A stretch of DNA of 64,000 nucleotides from an uncultured Elusimicrobia bacterium. GTDB lineage: Bacteria; Elusimicrobiota; Elusimicrobia; Elusimicrobiales; UBA9959. Location: positions 19,797 through 83,796 of the forward strand of contig CAIXBR010000005.1 of the NCBI GenBank assembly GCA_903917735.1, in the 5' to 3' direction. A model generated the notes under the pieces. The model did not search any database and was not told the origin of the DNA. It saw nothing but the letters and a program-made list of their open reading frames with translations. Below are positions 36,532-45,322 of this stretch, in pieces. The position numbers and the translations under genes were made by a program. Each line of letters begins with the position of its first letter. The stretch's first letter is position 1.

Positions 36532-37509
36532 TTACTCGCGCACGCCGCGCCGGGGGCGCGCCTTTCCTACGCGCGCAAGCCGCCTGGGGCGCGCTTTCCC
36601 GGCGGGCTTTCCCTTCACCTCTTCCCAAGTCTTTTTGAAGTCTTCCGGCAACGGGGCTTCCAGCTTCGTCTTTCTGCCGGTCACGGGGTGTTTGAAGGCC
36701 AGGCTGAAGGAGTGCAGCAGCATCCTGGCCGCCGTGGGCCCGCCGTAAAGCTTGTCGCCTATTATCGGATGGCCTATGTGGGCCAGATGTATCCTTATCT
36801 GGTTCGTGCGGCCGGTCTTAGGATGTATTTCAAGGAGCGAGCAGCCTTTGCCCTTTTCCGTCCGCACATATTCGGTCACGGCCTCGCGGCCGTATTCCCA
36901 CACCTTTATCTTCTTGAAGCCGCTGGCGCGGCCTATGGGCGCGTCTATCAGGCCCTTCTTCTCGGCTATCCCGGCTACCGCGCCTATATAGGTTTTCTCC
37001 ATCAGGCGCTCCCTGAACCCCGTCTTGAGCTCCTCCTGGGCCTCCTTGGTCTTGGCCAGCAGCATAAGGCCGCTGGTGTCGCGGTCCAGGCGGTGTACCA
37101 GGCCAAGGCGCTCAATCCCGCCTTTCGCCATTTCCGGCCTGGCGGCATAGATCATGGAAACAAGGGTCGGTTCCCCCAGCAGGGAGGCTTTCGGGTTAGT
37201 CTCCCAGCCCGGGGCGTTGGGATGGACGGCTATCCCGGCGGGTTTGCGCACGGCCAGCAGTACTTTATCCTCGAAAAGAACAAGGTCTTCGAAGCCTTTC
37301 TGGGTTTTATCCGCGCCGGGGAGGGAGAACTCCACGGTGTCGCCGGGGTTCAGCACGTAGGCGGGCTTTTTGTTATTCCCGTTCACGGTGGCCAGGCCTT
37401 CCTCTATAAGGCGCCGGGCGTAGGAGCGGGAGAAATTCTCGCCCGTCTCCGTCAGGAAGACGTCCAGGCGGCGGGGTTCGCCGTCATAAACCAGTTTGTT
37501 CTTTTTCAT
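36532..37509 (-). CDS. RluA/RluD-family pseudouridine synthase
   Basis: A 325-residue protein with an N-terminal S4 RNA-binding domain (RLDVFLTETGENFSRSYARR, VNGNNKK) and a RluA catalytic domain with GLVHRLDRDTSGLMLLAKT, where the second Asp is the nucleophile, plus HPKTGRTNQIRIHLAHIGHP. It modifies uridines in large-subunit rRNA; RluD is the likely subtype because of the S4 domain. The C-terminal 40 residues are strongly basic. It overlaps lgt by 4 bases. Confidence 0.9.
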   Translation of the reverse strand: MKKNKLVYDGEPRRLDVFLTETGENFSRSYARRLIEEGLATVNGNNKKPAYVLNPGDTVEFSLPGADKTQKGFEDLVLFEDKVLLAVRKPAGIAVHPNAPGWETNPKASLLGEPTLVSMIYAARPEMAKGGIERLGLVHRLDRDTSGLMLLAKTKEAQEELKTGFRERLMEKTYIGAVAGIAEKKGLIDAPIGRASGFKKIKVWEYGREAVTEYVRTEKGKGCSLLEIHPKTGRTNQIRIHLAHIGHPIIGDKLYGGPTAARMLLHSFSLAFKHPVTGRKTKLEAPLPEDFKKTWEEVKGKPAGKARPRRLARVGKARPRRGVRE

Positions 37510-38303
37510 TTTTTTGCCTTTACCGCGTGTAACTTTGTAAATAGTATGACCGCCGCGGCGAAAGCCGCCGCCGAGATCAGCTGCGCCGGGGAAAGGCCCA
37601 GGCGAAGGGCGCCGCGGTCGTCTCCCCGCAGGAACTCGATAAAGAAGCGCTCCAGCGAATAAAGTCCGCCGTAGAGCACCAGGACCGCTCCGGCCGGAAG
37701 TTTGCCGGCCAGCGAGCGGCGCAGGGCCGCGTTCAGTATGAAAAAGATGGCCAGATTGCCGGCCGCTTCATAGAGCTGGGTCGGATGCAGCGGCACGCCC
37801 AGGTACAGCGGGTTCACTTCGGAAGCCGGGTCCGTGAAAATGACGCTTACCGGGCAGGTGGTGGGGCTGCCGTGGCAGCAGCCCGCCAGGAAGCAGCCGA
37901 CGCGGCCGAAGGCGTGCCCCAGGGCCAGGGCCGGAGCGAACAGATCTGCCGTCTTAAGCGCGTTGACTTTAAGTCGGCGGCAGATCAGGAAAAAGACCGC
38001 CGCCCCGAGGATGAGGCCGCCATAGAACACAAAGCCGTACTGGAAAGTGCGCAGCAGGTAGGCGGCGCGGGAATAAAGATCCGCTCCGAACTGGTCCCAG
38101 TAGGTGGCCGCGTAAAAGATCTTGGCTCCCGCCATGCCGCCCAGGACGGAGTAAAAAATAAGATCGGAAAGGGGTTCCCGTTTGAGGCCCGCGGCCGCGG
38201 CTTTTCTGAACAGGTAGGAAATAGCCGCCACATAGCCCAAAGCCACCATAAGGCCGTAGGCCGGCAGCTTGAACGAACCGAAATGAAAAAATATAGGGTG
38301 CAT
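37506..38303 (-). CDS. lgt: Prolipoprotein diacylglyceryl transferase
   Basis: A 265-residue polytopic membrane protein starting MHPIFFHFGSFKLPAYGLMV, with the Lgt signature GRVGCFLAGCCHGSPT, the YGFVFYGGLILGA segment (family HGGL region) and PTQLYEAAGNL. It attaches diacylglycerol to lipoprotein lipobox Cys, consistent with the several lipoproteins in the window (Pal, the CpoB-like protein, the TlpA-DUF3738 protein). It is coupled to the pseudouridine synthase downstream. Confidence 0.95.
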   Translation of the reverse strand: MHPIFFHFGSFKLPAYGLMVALGYVAAISYLFRKAAAAGLKREPLSDLIFYSVLGGMAGAKIFYAATYWDQFGADLYSRAAYLLRTFQYGFVFYGGLILGAAVFFLICRRLKVNALKTADLFAPALALGHAFGRVGCFLAGCCHGSPTTCPVSVIFTDPASEVNPLYLGVPLHPTQLYEAAGNLAIFFILNAALRRSLAGKLPAGAVLVLYGGLYSLERFFIEFLRGDDRGALRLGLSPAQLISAAAFAAAVILFTKLHAVKAKK

Positions 38304-38328
38304 ATCAGATATTAATAAAACTTCCTGT

Positions 38329-38973
38329 TTATTTACTGTTCTTCTTGAGAAAATTTACAGCGCGGCTGAAGTTTGTCAGCGGTGAGGCCGCGATCCCATG
38401 CTCGCGGCACAGTTTGTAAAGCCTGCCGGCGGCGTAGACCTTGTCCGCCGCCGCGGCGGCCTTCAGGTCGTTGGGCCCGTCTCCGAAGAAGATCACGCGG
38501 CGCCCGGCCCGCTTCTGGCGCAGCACCCGGTCTTCCTTGAAGGTGCTCAGGTCCAGGCGCTTCAGGAAGGGATAGTGTATCTTTATTCCGCCCTTCACTA
38601 CCCTGGCCCTGCCGAAAAATGACTTCACCTTTACGCCGTGCTTTTCAAAGAACGGGTCGGCGTAAAGGTTCACGCCGCCGCTGGCTATCTCGAACGGCAC
38701 GGAGTTCTTCTCGCAGAAGAAGATGAAATCCCTGAAGCCCGGCCTGGCCTTGACCTTTTCGCGCACGAAGTCGGCTATAGTTTTCTCCGTCAGGCTGGCG
38801 CCCGCGAAAGCGCGCTTCATGAAATCTTCCACGCGGACTTTCAGGGAGTAAGAGGCTTCTATCGTCTTTTTATCCGAGAACCCGTAATGCAGCAGCAGGT
38901 GGTCGCCGACGTCGCGCAGGGTTATGGTGCCGTCGAAGTCGGAGACGGCCGCCCAGCCGTTGACGCGCTTCAC
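38329..38973 (-). CDS. HAD-family phosphatase (MtnX/SerB-like)
   Basis: A 214-residue HAD-superfamily enzyme with catalytic motif VSDFDGTITLRDVGDHLL (DxDxT) at the N-terminus, a helical cap, IASGGVNLYADPFF (motif II) and VIFFGDGPNDLKAA (motif III). It resembles MtnX-type phosphatases (2-hydroxy-3-keto-5-methylthiopentenyl-1-phosphate phosphatase) and phosphoserine phosphatase. The substrate is not assignable here, as no methionine-salvage genes are near. The start overlaps the MBL-fold gene by 4 bases. Confidence 0.82.
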   Translation of the reverse strand: MKRVNGWAAVSDFDGTITLRDVGDHLLLHYGFSDKKTIEASYSLKVRVEDFMKRAFAGASLTEKTIADFVREKVKARPGFRDFIFFCEKNSVPFEIASGGVNLYADPFFEKHGVKVKSFFGRARVVKGGIKIHYPFLKRLDLSTFKEDRVLRQKRAGRRVIFFGDGPNDLKAAAAADKVYAAGRLYKLCREHGIAASPLTNFSRAVNFLKKNSK

Positions 38974-39605
38974 ACTACCGCCTTCAAAAAATCCTCGCGG
39001 CGCCCGGCCCGGGCCAGCTTCAGGTAAATATTGTATTCCTTCTGCACGCCGAAGGTGGATTTGTCCCCGTTATAGGAATGGCCGGGGTAAACAGCCGTGC
39101 CGTCCGGCATGGCCGAAAGCTTGACGAAGCTGTCGTACAGGGCTTCCGCGCTGGAGCCTGGCAGGTCCACGCGGCCGCATTCGCCTATAAAAAGCGTGTC
39201 ACCGGTATATACCCCGCCGCCGGCCTGGTAGCAGACCGAGCCCGGCGTATGGCCCGGGGTGTGCAGCACCGTTATCTTAAGGGCGCCGGCCTCCAGCTTC
39301 TCCCCGTCCGTTATGTGGCGCAGTACCGGGGGTTTGTAGTCCAGCATGAAATGGTCGGCTTCGTGCAGGTATACCGGCAGTTCCTTCTCGGGTGCGGTGA
39401 AAAAAGCGACACCGTTGACGTGGTCGGGATGGGCGTGGGTCAGCAGGATGCACTGCAGCAGCAGCCCTTCTTTCTTTATGAATTCGGCAAGCTTGACCGG
39501 CTCCCAGGCCGGGTCCACTGCCGCGGCTTCTTTAGTGTCCTGGTCCCACAGCAGGTAGGAAAGATTATCCATCGGGCCCAGCTTGAATTGGTGCGTCTTT
39601 ATCAT
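38970..39605 (-). CDS. MBL-fold hydrolase (glyoxalase II-like)
   Basis: A 211-residue metallo-beta-lactamase-fold protein with LTHAHPDHVNGVAFF (HxHxDH), HTPGHTPGSVCY, GDTLFIGECGRVDLPGS and VYPGHSYNGDKSTFGVQKEY. The PGHxxxG-KST-like C-terminus fits hydroxyacylglutathione hydrolase-like enzymes. It probably hydrolyses a thioester or similar small substrate. It overlaps both neighbours by 4 bases, within a ftsB-MBL-HAD-lgt-rluD unit. Confidence 0.85.
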   Translation of the reverse strand: MIKTHQFKLGPMDNLSYLLWDQDTKEAAAVDPAWEPVKLAEFIKKEGLLLQCILLTHAHPDHVNGVAFFTAPEKELPVYLHEADHFMLDYKPPVLRHITDGEKLEAGALKITVLHTPGHTPGSVCYQAGGGVYTGDTLFIGECGRVDLPGSSAEALYDSFVKLSAMPDGTAVYPGHSYNGDKSTFGVQKEYNIYLKLARAGRREDFLKAVV

Positions 39606-39892
39606 TTGTCGGATTCCTTAGGCGGGGGAAAGCGGTATTCGGTCTCGTTCGGCCTTATCAGGCCCAGTTCCTTGCGGGCGGCGTGCTCCACGGCCGGTTT
39701 TTCTTTTACGTCTTTCAACTGCTGCTCCAGATCCCCGCGCTGCAGTTCAAGCTGCGTTTTTTCTACTGTCAGCTTGTGATATTCCCTGTAGTTGTCCACC
39801 AGCCGGCGGAAGCCCCTGTTGAAGAGCAGGAGCAGCGCCAGCGCCAGGATGGCAAGATATTTAAGTTTGAATTTAAAGCGGACCGGTTTCAT
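39602..39892 (-). CDS. FtsB/DivIC-family septum formation protein
   Basis: A 96-residue single-pass membrane protein: a basic N-terminus (MKPVRFKFKLKY), one transmembrane helix (LAILALALLLLF), a coiled coil (EKTQLELQRGDLEQQLKDVK) and the ARKELGLIRPNETEYRF motif typical of FtsB/DivIC. It lies just downstream of eno, as ftsB does in many bacteria. FtsB acts with FtsL and FtsQ in the divisome. Confidence 0.85.
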   Translation of the reverse strand: MKPVRFKFKLKYLAILALALLLLFNRGFRRLVDNYREYHKLTVEKTQLELQRGDLEQQLKDVKEKPAVEHAARKELGLIRPNETEYRFPPPKESDK

Positions 39893-39928
39893 TTTTTTAC
39901 TGCTATCCGCCGAAGCGAAAGTGTTAAA

Positions 39929-39960
39929 AAGCCCCGTCCGTTTTAAGGCGGACGGGGCTT
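39929..39960 (-). terminator. Intrinsic terminator after eno
   Basis: A 12-bp stem AAGCCCCGTCCG/CGGACGGGGCTT around an 8-base loop; on the minus strand it is followed by TTTTAACAC. It separates eno from the ftsB-like gene. Confidence 0.85.
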
Positions 39961-39974
39961 TCGGGGGGCGATGC

Positions 39975-41258
39975 TTACTTGAACTTGAACACCGAGTCTT
40001 TGGCGTAGCGGGCTTTCTTACCGAGCTCTTCCTCTATGCGGATGAGCTGGTTGTACTTGCACAGCCGCTCGGAGCGGCACGGCGCGCCGGTCTTGATGGC
40101 TCCGGCGTTGGTGGCCACGGCCAGGTCAGCTATGAACGAATCCTCGGTCTCTCCCGAGCGGTGGCTGATCACGGTGGCGTACTCGGCCTTGTGGGCCATT
40201 TCTATCACGCGGATGGTCTCGGTCAGCGAGCCTATCTGGTTGAGCTTTATCAGCACTGAATTGGCGACGCCGTCCTCTATGCCCTTCTTCAGGCGCTCCG
40301 GGTTGGTCACGAACAGGTCGTCGCCGATCACGCGGGCTTTCTTGGCCAGGTGCTTGGTAAGGTAGTCCCAGCCTTCCCAGTCGTCCTCGGCAAGCGGGTC
40401 CTCGTAGGAGATGATCGGGAAATGCTTTTTCCACTCGGTGTATTTGGAGGTCAGTTCCTGGTAGGTCAGGTTGGAGCCTTCGAACACGTAGCGGTCGTTC
40501 TGGAAGAACTCGCTGGCGGCGGAGTCCAGGCCTATCTGCACTTCCTTGAAGGTGTAGCCCGCGTCCTTTATGGCGTTGCAGATGGTCTCCAGCACGGACT
40601 CGTGCGTGAAGATCTTCGGGGCGAAGCCGCCCTCGTCGCCGACTGACGTGCTGTAGCCGGCCTTGGTCAGCACCTTCTTAAGCGTGTGGTAGATCTCGCA
40701 GCCCATGCGGATGGCGTCGGTGAAATGCGGCGCGCCGGTGGGGACTATCATGAATTCCTGTATGCTGATGCCGGAGTCGGCGTGTTTGCCGCCGTTGATG
40801 ATGTTCATCATCGGGGCAGGTATTATGTAGTCCTTGTGCTTCAGGCCGTAGGCCTTGCGGATGTAGGCGTAGAGCGGGAGTTTAGCTGAGACCGCCCCGG
40901 CGCGGGCCAGCGCCATGGAGACGGAAAGTATCGCGTTGGCGCCCAACTTGCTTTTGGTCTGGGTGTCGTCGAGCTTTATCATCATCTCGTCGATCCTGAT
41001 CTGGTCGGCTTTCAGCCCGGTGATCTCCGCGGCTATGGGCTTGTTCACGTTCTCCACGGCCTTCACCACGCCTTTGCCGAGATAGCGCTTGCCGCCGTCG
41101 CGCATTTCAAGAGCTTCGTGGGTGCCGGTGGAGGCGCCGCTGGGCACGGCCGCGCGGCCAAAAGACCCGTCGGTGAGGTATACGTCTGCTTCCACGGTGG
41201 GGAAACCGCGCGAGTCGAGGATCTCCCTGGCGAACACTTTCTTTATTTTAGCTTCCAT
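39975..41258 (-). CDS. eno: Enolase
   Basis: A 427-residue enolase, full length, starting [20 protein letters not shown]. It has the [10 protein letters not shown] loop, [23 protein letters not shown], metal ligands around [22 protein letters not shown] and GDDLFVTNP, and the catalytic [17 protein letters not shown] near the C-terminus. It converts 2-phosphoglycerate to phosphoenolpyruvate. An AGGAG site precedes the ATG, and a GC-rich hairpin sits in the 49-base gap after the hexosephosphate mutase gene. Confidence 0.98.
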   Translation of the reverse strand: MEAKIKKVFAREILDSRGFPTVEADVYLTDGSFGRAAVPSGASTGTHEALEMRDGGKRYLGKGVVKAVENVNKPIAAEITGLKADQIRIDEMMIKLDDTQTKSKLGANAILSVSMALARAGAVSAKLPLYAYIRKAYGLKHKDYIIPAPMMNIINGGKHADSGISIQEFMIVPTGAPHFTDAIRMGCEIYHTLKKVLTKAGYSTSVGDEGGFAPKIFTHESVLETICNAIKDAGYTFKEVQIGLDSAASEFFQNDRYVFEGSNLTYQELTSKYTEWKKHFPIISYEDPLAEDDWEGWDYLTKHLAKKARVIGDDLFVTNPERLKKGIEDGVANSVLIKLNQIGSLTETIRVIEMAHKAEYATVISHRSGETEDSFIADLAVATNAGAIKTGAPCRSERLCKYNQLIRIEEELGKKARYAKDSVFKFK

Positions 41259-41307
41259 AGTTTATTTTTCTCCTGGATGTCCGGCGCCTTAAGCGGCGTC
41301 CGGCCTT

Positions 41308-42804
41308 TTAGAATTTTCCGGTCATTATCTTCTTGCCGGCCTCGTTCAGCGCGGCGGCTTTCTGGGGCGTGGGCGCTTCCGCGTAGATGCGCACCAGCGG
41401 CTCGGTGCCGGAGGGGCGCAGGCCCAGCCAGCTGCCGTCCTTCATGATGAACTTGAAGCCGTCGGTGTGGTCTATGCGCCACACGGAGGAGCCGGCCAGG
41501 TTCAGCGGCGGGTTTATCCGCAGGCGCTCCACCAGCACGTCCATGTTCAGGTTCTTGTCCACCTTCAGGTTAACCCTGGAATTGACGAAATTGCCCACGC
41601 GCTTGTTCAGGTCGGCCAATATCTTCTTGATCGGTTTGCGCTCGTAAGCTACCATTTCGGCTATCAGCAGGCAGGCGAGGATGCCGTCCTTTTCGGGGAC
41701 GTGGTTCATTATCGAAAGGCCGCCGGACTCTTCCCCGCCCAGCAGGTACTGGCCGGTGCGCAGGAGGTTGCCGATATGCTTGAAGCCCACGGCGGTCTCG
41801 CGCACTTCCAGCCCGTGGCTGCGGGCTATGGCGTCGGCGAAATGGGAGGTCATCACCGAGCGGGCGAACTTGCCCTTCAGCCCGCGGTTCTTCACCAGGT
41901 GCTCGAGCACCAGGCCCAGCACCAGGTTGGGGGAGATCCAGGTCCCGTCGGAATCTATGATGCCGAAGCGGTCGGCGTCGCCGTCGCAGGCCAGGCCGAG
42001 GTTTAGCTTGTTCTTCAGAACGGTCTCGCGCAGCCCTTTCAGATTTTCCTCGTCCGTATCGGGGGAGTGCCCGCCGAACAGCACGTCGCGTTCCTCGCGC
42101 AGGCCCGTGACCTTCGCGCCGTATTTTTCCAGCATGGGGCGCAGATAGGTGCGGGCGGCGCCGTTTACGGAGTCGGCGGCTATTTTCAGGCCGGCCTTCT
42201 TTATCGCGCTCAGGTCCAGCAGCGAAGACAGCTGTTTGAAATAGTTCTCGTGGAAATCCTCCACGCGGATGATGCCGGCGGTCACGCCGTGCTCGAAGGG
42301 GATTATCTTGTCCACCTCGGCTATGGTCAGGCCCTGCACTCTGGCTTCCAGGTCGTTGGTGATCTCGGGCAGGGCGGGGCCGCCCCAGTAGGGGGTCCAC
42401 TTGAAGCCGTTGTAATGCGGCGGGTTGTGGCTGGCGGTAAGCATGACTCCGCCGGCGGCGCTGGTGCGCATAACTTCCCACGCTACCACCGGGGTGGGGG
42501 CTTCCACGTCGGAGATCACGGCGGTAATGCCTTCTGCAGCTATAGCTTCGGCCACGTTCTTGGAGAAATCCTCGGACATGTACCGGGTGTCGTAGCCGAT
42601 TATTATTTTGGCGGCCTTGGGAGCCGGCTTTCCTGTCTTGCGCAGGTTAAGCAGGTACTCCTCGCCTTTGAAACCGTACTCCCGGTTCTCTTTGACATGT
42701 TCCGCCACCGCGTGGCTGACGCGGCGCAGACTTGAAAGATTAAAGTCCTCGGCAATGATAGCCCTCCAGCCAGAGGTGCCGAATTTGATGTTTTGAGTCG
42801 CCAT
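41308..42804 (-). CDS. Phosphoglucomutase/phosphomannomutase family protein
   Basis: A 498-residue alpha-D-phosphohexomutase. ATG 42804 is chosen because the conserved N-terminus follows (MATQNIKFGTSGWRAIIAED). The phosphoserine loop is TASHNPPHYNGFKW, the metal loop is LACDGDADRFGI, the sugar loop is GGEESGGLSI, and the C-terminal phosphate-binding loop is RPSGTEPLVRIYAEA. It interconverts hexose 1- and 6-phosphates; phosphoglucomutase is favoured by the GEESGG loop. It is followed by eno on the same strand. Confidence 0.93.
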   Translation of the reverse strand: MATQNIKFGTSGWRAIIAEDFNLSSLRRVSHAVAEHVKENREYGFKGEEYLLNLRKTGKPAPKAAKIIIGYDTRYMSEDFSKNVAEAIAAEGITAVISDVEAPTPVVAWEVMRTSAAGGVMLTASHNPPHYNGFKWTPYWGGPALPEITNDLEARVQGLTIAEVDKIIPFEHGVTAGIIRVEDFHENYFKQLSSLLDLSAIKKAGLKIAADSVNGAARTYLRPMLEKYGAKVTGLREERDVLFGGHSPDTDEENLKGLRETVLKNKLNLGLACDGDADRFGIIDSDGTWISPNLVLGLVLEHLVKNRGLKGKFARSVMTSHFADAIARSHGLEVRETAVGFKHIGNLLRTGQYLLGGEESGGLSIMNHVPEKDGILACLLIAEMVAYERKPIKKILADLNKRVGNFVNSRVNLKVDKNLNMDVLVERLRINPPLNLAGSSVWRIDHTDGFKFIMKDGSWLGLRPSGTEPLVRIYAEAPTPQKAAALNEAGKKIMTGKF

Positions 42805-42841
42805 AGTTACTGAAATATAGCATAAGAAGGCCAAAGAAAGC

Positions 42842-42865
42842 AAAAAATCGCGCTTTAGCGCGATT
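42842..42865 (-). terminator. Terminator-like hairpin in the divergent pgm leader
   Basis: An 8-bp stem AATCGCGC/GCGCGATT around a 4-base loop, followed on the minus strand by TTTT and GCTTTCTTT. It lies 37 bases upstream of the mutase start and points toward that gene, with no minus-strand gene upstream of it. It may end antisense or leader transcripts. Confidence 0.6.
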
Positions 42866-42961
42866 CTGCCATAGGCTATACCCCGTAAAACGCAATAAAT
42901 TCCGCCATGGCCTACGGCATACGGTGTAAGGTTACATTTTTTTAGTAAAATATATAACTTC

Positions 42962-43432
42962 ATGAAGAAAATTATATTGGCCGTTCTGTTCCTGGCCCAG
43001 CCTATAGCCGCGGCGGTAGGCGAACCGGAGCTTGAACTTAAAGGTTATATCTCCGCCTGGACGCAGGACTGCTCCGGGGCGTCCTGCTCCCTGCCCGTCC
43101 CGGGTGAGCGCAACAGGCCTGTAGCCCTGCGCCTGGCCATGCCCTCGGCCGCCGGCCGGGCTTCCGCTGCGCGCGACGGGGAAAAACTTTCGCTGGCCGG
43201 GGGGGAAATTTCCGCCGAACTAAGCTTTTACGCGATCTGCCCCTACGTCGGGAAAGAGGGCTGCGCCGGGAGGTACTTCCAGGCCCAGATCTCGATAGAC
43301 GGCCCGGCCGGGGCCTTCTGCTCCTCCTCGCTGAACTCCGATGATTTCGCCCCTTTCCCGGTTGTAATGTGCGCCGGCCCCGTTTCGGGAGGACGCCGCT
43401 CCGGCCTAACGCTGCACCGCCTGCCTTTATAA
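42962..43432 (+). CDS. Hypothetical secreted protein
   Basis: A 156-residue protein with a signal peptide (MKKIILAVLFLAQPIAAAVG) and a beta-rich mature part containing six Cys, including TQDCSGASCSLP and CPYVGKEGCAGRYF. Family unknown. It lacks a clear ribosome site, and the upstream sequence is AT-rich (TAAAATATATAAC) right up to the ATG. The next gene, an O-methyltransferase, starts 2 bases after its stop. Confidence 0.6.
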   Translation: MKKIILAVLFLAQPIAAAVGEPELELKGYISAWTQDCSGASCSLPVPGERNRPVALRLAMPSAAGRASAARDGEKLSLAGGEISAELSFYAICPYVGKEGCAGRYFQAQISIDGPAGAFCSSSLNSDDFAPFPVVMCAGPVSGGRRSGLTLHRLPL

Positions 43433-43434
43433 AT

Positions 43435-44118
43435 ATGACCAACGAAAAACCTGATTTCTTTTCCGGGCTCTACCATACGCCGGAGATCGCGGCTTATTTC
43501 GCCGCGCTCACCTCGGCGGACCAGGGTTACGCCTCGCATGTCACCGCTGCGATGGAAAAAGCCGGCGCGCGGGGGGAAGCCGTGTCCGCCATGGAGGGCA
43601 AAATACTTGAAACCCTGGTCCGGCTTTCAGGCGCGAAAAAAGCTGTCGAGATAGGTTCGTCCTACGGCTACTCCGCGCACTGGATAGCCCGCGGCCTCCC
43701 GGAGAGGAGCAGGCTCTACTCGCTTGAGAGGGACCCCGACTGCGTGAACGCCGCCAAGGACGGCATAGAGGTCTCGGGCCTGGGCAAGAAAGTTACGGTC
43801 ATGGAGGGCCCCGCCCTGGACAGCCTTAAGACCCTGGTCAAGCTGGCCCCGTTCGATTTCTGTTTCATAGACGCCGATGTAGAGAACTACCCGGCCTACC
43901 TGCGCTGGGCGGCCGCCAACCTGAGGCCGGGCGGCGTAGTAGTGGCCGGCCGGGTTTTTTTCAGGGGCCGGCTATGCGCGGAGGGCGGGGCCGCGGCCGA
44001 AAGCGCCGGCGCCCGCGCCATGCGGGAGTTCTTTCACGTGCTTTTCGATTCGGACCGTTTTATCTCGTCCGCGCTGATCCCCGCCGCCGAAGGTTTTGCG
44101 CTGGGCATAAAAAGCTAA
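43435..44118 (+). CDS. SAM-dependent O-methyltransferase (caffeoyl-CoA/COMT-like)
   Basis: A 227-residue class I methyltransferase. ATG 43435 is chosen so as not to overlap the preceding gene; an upstream in-frame start at 43369 would add 22 atypical residues. SAM motif I is AVEIGSSYGYSAHWIARGL, then YSLERDPDCVNAAKDGI, and FDFCFIDADVENYPAYLRW (family FIDADK motif). It is of the metal-dependent O-methyltransferase_3 type acting on catechol-like acceptors; the substrate is unknown. The Lys of FIDADK is replaced by Val, which is unusual. Confidence 0.8.
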   Translation: MTNEKPDFFSGLYHTPEIAAYFAALTSADQGYASHVTAAMEKAGARGEAVSAMEGKILETLVRLSGAKKAVEIGSSYGYSAHWIARGLPERSRLYSLERDPDCVNAAKDGIEVSGLGKKVTVMEGPALDSLKTLVKLAPFDFCFIDADVENYPAYLRWAAANLRPGGVVVAGRVFFRGRLCAEGGAAAESAGARAMREFFHVLFDSDRFISSALIPAAEGFALGIKS

Positions 44119-44149
44119 AGCTAAGGATGTGCGGTTCCAGATCCGACTT

Positions 44150-45322
44150 ATGAAAAAACTGCTGGTTGTCTTTTCCCTCCTGGTCCTGGCCGCCTGCTCC
44201 GGGCAACCGCCGGCCGAGCGTCCCAAACTCGCTAAAACGGGGCAGCCGGCCCCGGAGATAAGTCTTCCCAAACTCATCAACGCGCCGCTCCCTGCGGTGA
44301 ACGGCTGGGCGGACCTCAAAGGAAAGGCGGTAGTTTTTGAGTTCTGGGCTACCTGGTGCGACCCCTGCGTGGAAAGCATTCCCCACATGAACGACCTGGC
44401 CGCCAAGTTCCGCGGCCGGCCAGTAGCTTTCATCTCCGTCACCGACGAGAGCGAAGCCGACGTCAGGGTCTTCCTTAAGGAGCACCCGATGAATACCTGG
44501 GTGGCTCCCGAGTCCGGCGCCGGCATTTTCAAGGCTTTCAGGGTTTACGGCAGGCCGCATGTCGCGCTTGTTTCCATAGACGGAAAAGTGTCCGCTTTCA
44601 CGTCTCCGTTCGACCTGACGGAAGAACGGGTGGAAGCCCTGGTTTCCGGCCGGGCCGAGCCGGCGCCGGGAGAATCTACCGGTGCCGGGGATAAGATAGA
44701 AGGCGGGCAGACCGCCGCCATTGCCGAATTCCTTATAAAGAAGTCCACCTCCTCCGCCGGCAAGGCCGAGTACCGCGACGACCACATGTACGCTTCCGCC
44801 ATGCCGCTTAAATACGCCCTCTCTTTCCTGATGGGGACGATAGACCGCCTGGACGTCAAGCCGGGCGCCGCGGCGGCCATGAGGGACGCCTACGATATCA
44901 GGCTGAGCGTGCCTCCCGGGCGGGAGGCTCTTAAGCGCGATCTTTTTCTGAAAGGGCTTGAAGTTTCGCTGGGCCTTAACGTGAGGGACACTTCGGCGCA
45001 AGCCGAGGTGCTGGTGCTTAAAGCCGCCCCCGGCGGGCCGATAAATGTGAGGGAAGTCAAAGAATACGGCGGCAGCCGCGCGAACGGGACCGTAATAGAG
45101 GAATCCGGCTCTACTTTTTCCGGCTTGGCGGCCACGCTGGCGGACCGCCTGAACGAGCCGGTGCTGGACGAGACGAAGGACGGCAGAATATACAGGTTCG
45201 CTTTCGACATGGACACGTACGACACGCGCGCTTTAGGGATACAGCTGCAGCGTCAGTTGGGGCTCAGGCTTGAGCGTCTGCGCCGCAAGATACGGGTGGT
45301 AGAGGTTTCAAAGATAAAATAA
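44150..45322 (+). CDS. TlpA-like thioredoxin lipoprotein fused to DUF3738-type domain
   Basis: A 390-residue lipoprotein. ATG 44150 is used because a lipobox signal follows (MKKLLVVFSLLVLAAC); a GTG 21 bases upstream is possible. Residues about 30-165 are a TlpA/ResA thioredoxin domain with FWATWCDPCVESIPHM and a GRPHVALV cis-Pro loop. Residues about 190-385 resemble DUF3738, a domain common in Acidobacteria: HMYASAMPLKYALSFLMGT, AYDIRLSVPPG, VLVLKAAPGG, and RLNEPVLDETKDGRIYRFAF. Presumably a periplasmic thiol-disulfide protein anchored in a membrane. The stop shares a base with the next ATG. Confidence 0.75.
   Translation: MKKLLVVFSLLVLAACSGQPPAERPKLAKTGQPAPEISLPKLINAPLPAVNGWADLKGKAVVFEFWATWCDPCVESIPHMNDLAAKFRGRPVAFISVTDESEADVRVFLKEHPMNTWVAPESGAGIFKAFRVYGRPHVALVSIDGKVSAFTSPFDLTEERVEALVSGRAEPAPGESTGAGDKIEGGQTAAIAEFLIKKSTSSAGKAEYRDDHMYASAMPLKYALSFLMGTIDRLDVKPGAAAAMRDAYDIRLSVPPGREALKRDLFLKGLEVSLGLNVRDTSAQAEVLVLKAAPGGPINVREVKEYGGSRANGTVIEESGSTFSGLAATLADRLNEPVLDETKDGRIYRFAFDMDTYDTRALGIQLQRQLGLRLERLRRKIRVVEVSKIK

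Noticed and set aside
41259..41307. Terminator between the hexosephosphate mutase and eno genes
   Set aside because: A GC-rich hairpin is present but no U-tract follows; the eno ribosome site lies directly after it.
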